The translations under genes were made by a program, and so were the position numbers. From NCBI GenBank assembly GCA_017483405.1, contig JAFUWP010000090.1, positions 1 through 5,335 on the forward strand: a stretch of 5,335 nucleotides of DNA, in the 5' to 3' direction. The stretch comes from Oscillospiraceae bacterium. GTDB lineage: Bacteria > Bacillota > Clostridia > Oscillospirales > Ruminococcaceae. Shown one piece after another: positions 1 to 4,570 of this stretch. The notes beneath the pieces were generated by a model, which was not told where the DNA came from, did no database searches, and worked only from the letters and a program-made list of their open reading frames with translations. Position 1 is the stretch's first letter. Each line of letters opens with the position of its first letter.

Positions 1-711
1 ACCGGCAAGAAGAAGACTCTGGCACATCCGAACTCCCGTTTCACTGCACCGGCTGAAAACTGCCCGTGCCTGTCTCCGGAATTCAACAATCCGGAAGGCG
101 TTCCGATTTCTGCTATCGTATTCGGCGGCAGACGTGCTTCTACCACTCCGCTGGTATATCAGTCCTTTGACTGGACACATGGTACTTACATGGGCTCTGC
201 TGTATCTTCTGAAACAACAGCCGCCGCAACAGGTGCAGTCGGTGTTCTGCGTCATGACCCGATGGCTATGAAGCCCTTCATCGGCTACAATGTAGGCGAC
301 TACTGGGCACACTGGCTCGAAATGGGCGAAACCCTCGGCGATAAAGCTCCGAAAATCTTCAATGTTAACTGGTTCAAGCAGGATGAAAACGGCAACTTTA
401 TCTGGCCTGGTTTCGGCGATAACATGAGAGTACTCGACTGGATTCTCAAGAGATGCGAAGATGCTGTTGATGCTGATGAAACTGCTATCGGCTATCTGCC
501 TAAGAAGGGCGACATCAACGTAGAAGGCATTGAAGATGAAGTAACTCCTGAAATCATGGACAAGCTTCTCGATGTAGATGCTGACCTCTGGAAGAAGGAA
601 ATCGCTGAAATGCGCAGATACTATGATGAAGACATCGCTGCAAAGGGCGGCCGTGTTCCGCAGGCTCTCAGAGATGTTTTAGACAAGATTGAAGCAAATC
701 TGAACAAGTAA
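1..711 (+). CDS. pckG: Phosphoenolpyruvate carboxykinase (GTP), C-terminal part
   Basis: This frame is open from the left edge to the TAA at 709-711 and gives 236 residues, roughly the last 40% of a family whose members are usually about 600 residues. The enzyme interconverts oxaloacetate + GTP and PEP + CO2 + GDP in the cytoplasm. Motifs typical of the GTP-type family are visible: HPNSRF (residues 9-14), the FGGRR nucleotide/substrate-binding stretch (41-45), RHDPMAMKPF (about 84-93), GYN followed by HWL (95-106), and the nucleotide-stacking aromatic region with NWF (123-125) and WPGFGDN (135-141). The P-loop and metal-binding aspartate lie upstream, outside the window. An internal ATG at 190 is not the start, because conserved family sequence continues upstream of it. 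The ATP-type family (PckA) lacks these motifs. In an anaerobic fermenter the enzyme often runs in the carboxylating direction toward succinate, which is inference here. A strong terminator follows 21 nt after the stop. Confidence 0.95.
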   Translation, partial: TGKKKTLAHPNSRFTAPAENCPCLSPEFNNPEGVPISAIVFGGRRASTTPLVYQSFDWTHGTYMGSAVSSETTAAATGAVGVLRHDPMAMKPFIGYNVGDYWAHWLEMGETLGDKAPKIFNVNWFKQDENGNFIWPGFGDNMRVLDWILKRCEDAVDADETAIGYLPKKGDINVEGIEDEVTPEIMDKLLDVDADLWKKEIAEMRRYYDEDIAAKGGRVPQALRDVLDKIEANLNK

Positions 712-732
712 TTTTATTTCAGAATTTTTGAT

Positions 733-760
733 AAAAAGCTCTGCTCCGGCAGGGCTTTTT
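733..760 (+). terminator. Intrinsic terminator of pckG
   Basis: An 11-bp stem (733-743 with 750-760, one G-U pair) encloses the 6-nt loop CTCCGG. The stem starts with five A and ends with five T, so the T-run forms part of the stem base. It lies 21 nt past the PEP carboxykinase stop codon and separates that gene from the LRR gene. The A-run/T-run symmetry would also allow some function on the other strand, but no gene on that strand needs it. Confidence 0.85.
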
Positions 761-817
761 ATGGAAAAAACAGAAATTTCTGACAAGTTTTCCGGAAATA
801 CTTGTATTTTTTTTGAG

Positions 818-823
818 TATAAT
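818..823 (+). promoter_or_regulatory. -10 element of the LRR gene promoter
   Basis: A consensus TATAAT lies 55 nt before the start of the LRR protein and follows an 8-nt T-run (807-814). No good -35 box is visible: the best match, CGGAAA at 793-798, is only 3/6 with a long 19-nt spacer. Transcription would start near 830, just upstream of the leader hairpin at 836-856. The weak -35 suggests low basal activity or dependence on an activator, which is inference. Confidence 0.5.
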
Positions 824-835
824 GAGTTTTAAACA

Positions 836-856
836 TTCAACATTTGAGATGTTGAA
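836..856 (+). promoter_or_regulatory. Leader hairpin upstream of the LRR gene
   Basis: A perfect 8-bp inverted repeat (836-843 with 849-856, arm TTCAACAT) encloses the loop TTGAG. It lies between the -10 element and the ribosome-binding site AAGGAG (868-873). No T-run follows, so it is not a terminator. In RNA it would form near the 5' end of the predicted transcript, and 5' hairpins of this sort can protect mRNA from decay. As DNA it could instead be an operator for a dimeric regulator. The sequence does not decide between these. Confidence 0.5.
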
Positions 857-878
857 AATATAGAATCAAGGAGAATGT

Positions 879-2393
879 ATGATGAGATTCAAAAAATTTT
901 GTGCAGGTTTAGCGGCTTTGTGTATGATGTGTGCAGTTGTGCCGGTGCTTCCGGTACAGGAAACGGCAGTGATTTCTGTCAGCGCAGAGGGAGAAGAAAC
1001 GGAATATACTTATGAAAAGTTCAGATACAAGAAATATGCTGATTATATTGAAATTTCCGGTATGACGGAAAAAATCACAGAAGTAAATATCCCGGCAGAA
1101 ATTGACGGTCTGCCTGTGACAAGTATCGGGAATTATGCATTTGCTTATTTTCCTGAACTGACTTCTGTCACGATTCCGGACAGCGTTACAAGTATCGGGG
1201 AGGGCGCGTTTTTCTTGTCTAGACTGACTTCTGTTACAATTCCAGATAGTGTAACAAGTATCGGGGATTTTGCATTTAGGTGCGAGATGACTTCTATTGT
1301 AGTTTCTGAAAATAATCCTGCTTATACCAGTGAGAATGGTGTTTTATTTAATAAAGAAAAAACAATATTAATAGCATATCCTGCCGGAAATACCAGAACA
1401 GAATATATGATTCCATCCGGCGTGACAAGCATCGAGAGGCTTGCATTTTCTGGTTGTTCCGGACTGACTTCTGTCACCATTCCGGACAGCGTGACAAGTA
1501 TCGGTATTCAAGCATTTTATAGTTGTTCCGGACTGACTTCTGTTACGATTCCGGACAGCGCAACAAGTATCGGGTGGGGAGCATTTGAGGAATGTTCCAG
1601 TCTGACTTCTGTCACCATTCCGGAGAGTGTGACAAGTATCGAAACCAGAACATTTTCTGAAACACCGTGGCTGAAAGCGAAACAAGAAGAAAATCCGCTT
1701 GTGATTGTCAATCATATTCTGATTGATGGAGCAACCTGTGAAGGTGATGTTATCATTCCGGAAAGTGTGACAAGCATCGGAGGTGGTGCGTTTTCTCATT
1801 CTGAACTAACATCTGTCACCATTCCAGAGAGCGTAACCAGTATCAGTGATTCTACATTTTGGCATTGTCACGAGCTGACTGCTGTCACGATTCCGGACAG
1901 CGTGACAAGCATTGGAGAGCATGCGTTTTATTCTTGTTCCGTACTGACATCTGTCATCATTCCGGAGAGTGTAACAAGTATCGGAAGTTGTGCATTTGGT
2001 TATTGTTCCGGTTTGACTTCTGTCACAATTGAAAATCCTGACTGTGAAATTTATGATTCTGAAGACACTATTAACAACTATTCTGGCACAAACAACTATT
2101 CTGGCACAATTTACAGCTATGAAAATTCCACTGCTCAGGCTTACGCTGAAAAATACGGCTACAATTTTGAAGTAATCGGCTCTGCTCCGGAAACAACAGA
2201 ACCCACCGAAACAGAAACCTCTGCCCCGGTAGAACCCGCAGAAGATATGGTCTGGAACGGTGTCAACCCGGATATTAACCGGGACGGAACAATTGATGCT
2301 GCCGACAGTGCAATTCTTCTCACATATGCCGCAGAATTCGGCGCAGGAAAGGTCACAAGCTTCAAAGAATTTATGGATAAGTATTATTCTTGA
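879..2393 (+). CDS. Secreted BspA-type leucine-rich-repeat protein with dockerin-like motif
   Basis: 504 residues. A signal peptide is clear: basic MMRFKK, a hydrophobic core (about 8-26) and a likely cleavage site after VSA at residue 36. Residues about 58-385 are BspA-type (LRR_5) repeats of about 23 residues with the core LTSVTIPDSVTSIG..AF. Two longer irregular units occur: 137-195, containing a GVLFNKE segment, and 242-309, containing TPWL and NPLVIVNHILIDG. Then come a Ser/Tyr/Asn-rich stretch with a duplicated NNYSGT (399-410), the family-typical AQAYAEKYGYNFEVIG (419-434), and a Thr/Glu/Pro linker (about 436-455). The end (465-476) is an F-hand calcium loop of pattern DxNxDGxIDxxD, as in one half of a type I dockerin. 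No membrane anchor or sorting signal is visible. AAGGAG at 868-873 supports ATG 879, or equally ATG 882, which would drop one Met. Proteins of this family are mostly implicated in adhesion or surface binding; the ligand cannot be told from sequence. Confidence 0.92.
   Translation: MMRFKKFCAGLAALCMMCAVVPVLPVQETAVISVSAEGEETEYTYEKFRYKKYADYIEISGMTEKITEVNIPAEIDGLPVTSIGNYAFAYFPELTSVTIPDSVTSIGEGAFFLSRLTSVTIPDSVTSIGDFAFRCEMTSIVVSENNPAYTSENGVLFNKEKTILIAYPAGNTRTEYMIPSGVTSIERLAFSGCSGLTSVTIPDSVTSIGIQAFYSCSGLTSVTIPDSATSIGWGAFEECSSLTSVTIPESVTSIETRTFSETPWLKAKQEENPLVIVNHILIDGATCEGDVIIPESVTSIGGGAFSHSELTSVTIPESVTSISDSTFWHCHELTAVTIPDSVTSIGEHAFYSCSVLTSVIIPESVTSIGSCAFGYCSGLTSVTIENPDCEIYDSEDTINNYSGTNNYSGTIYSYENSTAQAYAEKYGYNFEVIGSAPETTEPTETETSAPVEPAEDMVWNGVNPDINRDGTIDAADSAILLTYAAEFGAGKVTSFKEFMDKYYS
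1158..2012 (+). repeat. In-frame array of ~69-bp leucine-rich-repeat units
   Basis: The DNA coding for residues 94-378 of the LRR protein is made of imperfect direct repeats of about 63-69 bp, each beginning near CTGACTTCTGTCAC and continuing ATTCCGGACAGCGTGACAAG. Compact units start at residues 94, 116, 196, 219, 310, 333 and 356; two longer units (137-195 and 242-309) interrupt them. Several neighbouring copies share long identical stretches at DNA level, so unit gain or loss by recombination is possible without breaking the reading frame. Confidence 0.9.
2073..2108 (+). repeat. Perfect 18-bp tandem duplication inside the LRR gene
   Basis: The 18-nt unit AACAACTATTCTGGCACA occurs twice back to back (2073-2090 and 2091-2108) with no mismatch. 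It encodes NNYSGT twice (residues 399-410), just after the last leucine-rich repeat. The exact identity and codon phase suggest a recent in-frame slippage duplication. Confidence 0.95.
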
Positions 2394-2414
2394 TTCGCAG
2401 AAAAGAAAACAATG

Positions 2415-2457
2415 CAGATTTTTTTGTAAATAATGCCGAATTTTGAAATCTGTTTTT
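2415..2457 (+). terminator. Weak terminator candidate after the LRR gene
   Basis: A 7-bp inverted repeat (CAGATTT at 2415-2421 with AAATCTG at 2446-2452) encloses a long 24-nt loop and is followed by five T (2453-2457). It sits 21 nt after the LRR stop. The stem is AT-rich and the loop large, so termination would be weak or Rho-dependent. No better candidate exists in this gap. Confidence 0.35.
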
Positions 2458-2487
2458 GTTCAGGAATTACAAAATCACCGGAAGGGA

Positions 2488-2516
2488 TTGCAATTTTTCT
2501 GTAACTGTGCTATAAT
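2488..2516 (+). promoter_or_regulatory. Vegetative promoter of the zinc-ribbon/Sel1 gene
   Basis: The -35 box TTGCAA (2488-2493, 4/6) and a perfect -10 TATAAT (2511-2516) are separated by 17 nt. The -10 carries the extended TGn motif (TGC, 2508-2510). Transcription should start near 2523, giving a leader of about 57 nt. This is the best promoter in the window and suggests constitutive, fairly strong expression from the housekeeping sigma factor. Confidence 0.8.
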
Positions 2517-2534
2517 GGAAATAATAAAATTTTC

Positions 2535-2561
2535 AGGATGCACCGGAATTTTGTGTATCCT
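2535..2561 (+). promoter_or_regulatory. Leader hairpin upstream of the zinc-ribbon/Sel1 gene
   Basis: A 9-bp stem (2535-2543 with 2553-2561, one G-U pair) encloses a 9-nt loop (2544-2552). It lies between the predicted transcription start and the ribosome-binding site AAAGGAG (2566-2572), leaving that site unpaired. No T-run follows, so it is not a terminator. It may stabilise the mRNA or keep the ribosome-binding site accessible. No known riboswitch or T-box sequence is recognisable in so short a leader. Confidence 0.5.
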
Positions 2562-2579
2562 ATGTAAAGGAGTTACAAT

Positions 2580-3629
2580 ATGGCACAGAAAGTTTGTTAC
2601 AACTGCGGTGCGCGACTGGCAAACAATCAGGTAAGCTGCAAGAACTGCGGCGCACATCAGTGGCGCAAAGGCACAGATAAAATGGGTGTGGATAAGCTCA
2701 AGGAACTCGCTGACGAAGAATACCGTCAGGGCAGACTCGGCACATCCGAAGAACATAACAGACACATGGAGAAATCTATGTTTCTGTATTCGATTATCGC
2801 CGAAAAAATCGCCTACATGGCACCTAAGATGGAAGCTATCGAACCGATGGAAAGATGCATTCACATGCTGGATTATATCCTCATGCAGGAACGCCGTGCA
2901 AGTTTTCTCGGTGATGAAAGAAGACAGGCTCGCTACAGAGAACTCATGAATCAGATTACCAATGCAAAGGATAATCTTGTTTATGAACGCATGGAAAAGG
3001 CGCACGCTACCGAAAAGGCTAACGCTCCGAAACCTGCTGCGGAAGAAGCTCCTGCTCCGGCCGCTGCTGCACCGGCTGAAAATGCCGCTGATGCTCCTGC
3101 TCCGGCTGCCGCTCCTGAACAGCCTGCTCCGGCAAAGCCTGCACCTGCTCCGACCCGCGATAATCTCGATGATTTAGTAGATTATGCAATTTTCACCGTT
3201 TCCGAAATGGATGAAATGGGCAGCTGGACATTCCTCGGCAAACCCAGAACTAAAAATTATATGATTAGTATGCTCAGTTTCCTGCGTGAAATCAAGGGTC
3301 AGATTGATACCCTCGAACAGAAGGAAAGAGAAGTACTTCTGCATGTGATGTTCCAAGTGGCTGACAGCTATAAGAATGGTACTTATCCTTTCCCGCAGAA
3401 TCCTGACAGAGCGATTGCATGGCATACAGAAGCGTCTAACAAGGGTCTTGTGCTGTCTCAGCTGGCTATCGGTGAAATCTATCTGAACGGCAGCGGCGGT
3501 ATGCGCGCACAGCCTGAAAAGGCTCTGGAATGGTATCAGAAAGCCCTCGATGCAAACAGTTCCGAAAAGGTGAACGATTACGCTCAGGCGGCTATTGAAC
3601 ATATCAAATATACCATGAATCAGCAGTAA
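2580..3629 (+). CDS. Zinc-ribbon and Sel1-like repeat protein, function unknown
   Basis: 349 residues, with no signal peptide or membrane segment, so probably cytoplasmic. ATG 2580 is set by AAAGGAG seven nt upstream (2566-2572) and by the promoter before it. Domains in order: an N-terminal zinc ribbon with two CxxC pairs (C6/C9, C20/C23) in the form CYNCG...CKNCG; a charged, helix-rich region (about 34-145); an Ala/Pro-rich linker (about 147-192), encoded partly by a repeated 14-mer (3048-3061 and 3093-3106); and a helical C-terminal domain (about 195-349). That last part contains Sel1/TPR-like sequence, NPDRAIAWHTEASNKG (274-289) and QPEKALEWYQKALD (311-324), with AIGEIYLNGSGG between them. 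Such repeats usually bind other proteins, and zinc ribbons bind proteins or nucleic acid, so a scaffold or adaptor is the most that can be inferred. I do not recognise a named family for the full architecture. It has its own promoter and a strong terminator, so it is probably monocistronic. Confidence 0.9.
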   Translation: MAQKVCYNCGARLANNQVSCKNCGAHQWRKGTDKMGVDKLKELADEEYRQGRLGTSEEHNRHMEKSMFLYSIIAEKIAYMAPKMEAIEPMERCIHMLDYILMQERRASFLGDERRQARYRELMNQITNAKDNLVYERMEKAHATEKANAPKPAAEEAPAPAAAAPAENAADAPAPAAAPEQPAPAKPAPAPTRDNLDDLVDYAIFTVSEMDEMGSWTFLGKPRTKNYMISMLSFLREIKGQIDTLEQKEREVLLHVMFQVADSYKNGTYPFPQNPDRAIAWHTEASNKGLVLSQLAIGEIYLNGSGGMRAQPEKALEWYQKALDANSSEKVNDYAQAAIEHIKYTMNQQ

Positions 3630-3639
3630 AAATTTTCAG

Positions 3640-3666
3640 ACGCTCCGGATTCTTCCGGAGTGTTTT
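3640..3666 (+). terminator. Intrinsic terminator after the zinc-ribbon/Sel1 gene
   Basis: A 10-bp stem (3640-3649 with 3654-3663, one G-U pair) has the tight loop TTCT and runs into TTTT (3663-3666). It begins 10 nt after the stop codon. The T-run is short, so some readthrough into the acetyltransferase gene, whose ribosome-binding site starts 10 nt later, is plausible. Confidence 0.8.
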
Positions 3667-3675
3667 CTTATCCTG

Positions 3676-3682
3676 AAAGGAG
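3676..3682 (+). promoter_or_regulatory. Ribosome-binding site deciding the acetyltransferase start
   Basis: AAAGGAG lies 7 nt before ATG 3690. It excludes the longer reading of this frame from GTG 3660, which would start inside the terminator stem and translate through this site. Confidence 0.9.
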
Positions 3683-3689
3683 TTTTCTC

Positions 3690-4307
3690 ATGACCGAAAA
3701 AGAAAAAATGACTGCCGGAAAGCTCTATGATGCTTCCGGCGAAGAATTAACCGAAATGCGCAGAAAAGCACATAAACTCTCGAAAGATTATAATGATACT
3801 TATGAGGATGAAACCGAAAAAAGAAAAGAAATTCTGAAACAGTTACTTCCTCATGCCGGAAAGGAATTATATCTGCAAGGGCCGATTCAGTTCGATTACG
3901 GGGAGTTCACATGGTTCGGCGACAGATGCTATGCGAATTTCAATTTCACGGTGCTGGACTGCTGTCCGGTTAGAATCGGGGATGATGTATTTTTCGCGCC
4001 GAACTGTACGATTGCAACGCCGGTACATCCGCTTCTGCCGTCTGAAAGAAATATGAAATATCGCGAAAACGGCGATTTATATGACCTCGAATATGCAAAG
4101 CCCGTCACAATCGGAAGTAACTGCTGGTTTGCGAGCGGAGTCACTGTCTGCGGAGGGGTGACTATCGGGGAAGGCTGTGTCATCGGGGCAGGAAGTGTCG
4201 TGACAAGAGATATTCCGGCCGGAGTATTTGCCGCCGGAAATCCGTGCAGAGTTATCCGGAAAATTACAGAAGAAGATTCCGTCTATCTCAAGAAGGAGTT
4301 ATTCTGA
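3690..4307 (+). CDS. Maltose/galactoside-type O-acetyltransferase (left-handed beta-helix)
   Basis: 205 residues, close to the usual length for the maltose/galactoside acetyltransferase (Maa/LacA/NodL-like) family, which transfers acetyl from acetyl-CoA to a sugar hydroxyl in the cytoplasm and normally acts as a trimer. The N-terminal helical 'Mac' domain is clear (EKEKMTAGKLYDAS at 3-16, then RRKAH and DYNDTYED at 33-40). YLQGPIQFDYG (61-71) and CYANFNFTVLD (80-90) match the family. The catalytic histidine is expected to be H113 in TPVHPL. Hexapeptide repeats follow (about 138-180: PVTIGSNCW, VTVCGGVTIGEGCVIGAGSVV), ending in AGNPCRVIR (182-190). Nothing essential appears to be missing. The natural acceptor cannot be told. 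No convincing promoter is seen between the upstream terminator and this gene. Its stop overlaps the next start (TGATG), pointing to a two-gene unit. Confidence 0.93.
   Translation: MTEKEKMTAGKLYDASGEELTEMRRKAHKLSKDYNDTYEDETEKRKEILKQLLPHAGKELYLQGPIQFDYGEFTWFGDRCYANFNFTVLDCCPVRIGDDVFFAPNCTIATPVHPLLPSERNMKYRENGDLYDLEYAKPVTIGSNCWFASGVTVCGGVTIGEGCVIGAGSVVTRDIPAGVFAAGNPCRVIRKITEEDSVYLKKELF
4293..4298 (+). promoter_or_regulatory. Ribosome-binding site deciding the start of the 87-residue protein
   Basis: AAGGAG lies within the end of the acetyltransferase gene, 8 nt before ATG 4307. It favours that start over an in-frame ATG at 4244, which has no such site and would overlap the acetyltransferase by 64 nt. 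ATG 4310 is a second, less well spaced possibility. Confidence 0.85.
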
Positions 4308-4570
4308 TGATGACACTTGAACAGGCTTGTGAAATTGTACTCAAAAAAACGAACACAAAATATATCGCCAGTGTTCAGGAATTGCCGGAAATGTTTGTGA
4401 TTGTGATTCTTGGAAATGATGGTCATGAGCTTTTAGATTCCGGTTATACCGTTCAAAAGGAAAACGGAAAATTCGGGGTATATGATATGCTCTTACGATT
4501 CAGGACACATCACGAACTGAAAAAACTGGAAGTCCCTGAAAAATACCGCTTTCCGGATAGAAATTACTGA
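4307..4570 (+). CDS. Hypothetical 87-residue protein coupled to the acetyltransferase
   Basis: I do not recognise this family. It is a small soluble protein with no signal peptide, membrane segment or cysteine motif (a single Cys at residue 8). Residues 1-16 (MMTLEQACEIVLKKTN) look like an amphipathic helix. About 18-50 alternates as beta strands (KYIASV, MFVIVILGND, DSGYTVQKENG), and 55-80 appears partly helical and basic. The helix-then-strands layout resembles small alpha/beta domains such as some immunity-protein folds, but that is only a shape impression. ATG 4307 shares its A with the acetyltransferase stop TGA (4305-4307), so translation is probably coupled. Its 3' end overlaps the convergent Ger(x)C gene by 7 nt. 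A real gene is supported by the good ribosome-binding site, the tight coupling and the ordinary amino-acid composition. Confidence 0.8.
   Translation: MMTLEQACEIVLKKTNTKYIASVQELPEMFVIVILGNDGHELLDSGYTVQKENGKFGVYDMLLRFRTHHELKKLEVPEKYRFPDRNY

Noticed and set aside
712..878. Possible small gene, RNA gene or riboswitch in the 167-nt gap before the LRR gene
   Set aside because: Beyond the terminator, -10 element, leader hairpin and ribosome-binding site, I see no conserved riboswitch core, tRNA shape or small open frame with a ribosome-binding site.
1368..1799. 143-residue open frame on the minus strand across the LRR gene
   Set aside because: It is an antisense shadow kept open by the 69-bp in-frame repeat. 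It has no ribosome-binding site, and its repeats merely mirror the LRR units.
2443..2634. 63-residue plus-strand open frame before the zinc-ribbon gene
   Set aside because: It covers the promoter and leader, starts at a non-ATG codon without a ribosome-binding site, and runs out of frame into the well-supported gene at 2580.
2475..3005. 176-residue open frame on the minus strand
   Set aside because: It lies antisense to the zinc-ribbon/Sel1 gene and across its promoter, with no ribosome-binding site and no recognisable domain.
3660..3689. N-terminal extension of the acetyltransferase from GTG 3660
   Set aside because: It would begin within the terminator stem and translate through the AAAGGAG that serves ATG 3690. 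The family N-terminus matches the shorter form.
4244..4306. Longer start (ATG 4244) for the 87-residue protein
   Set aside because: There is no ribosome-binding site and a 64-nt overlap with the acetyltransferase. The added residues are Arg/Tyr-rich shadow sequence, and AAGGAG 4293-4298 points to 4307.
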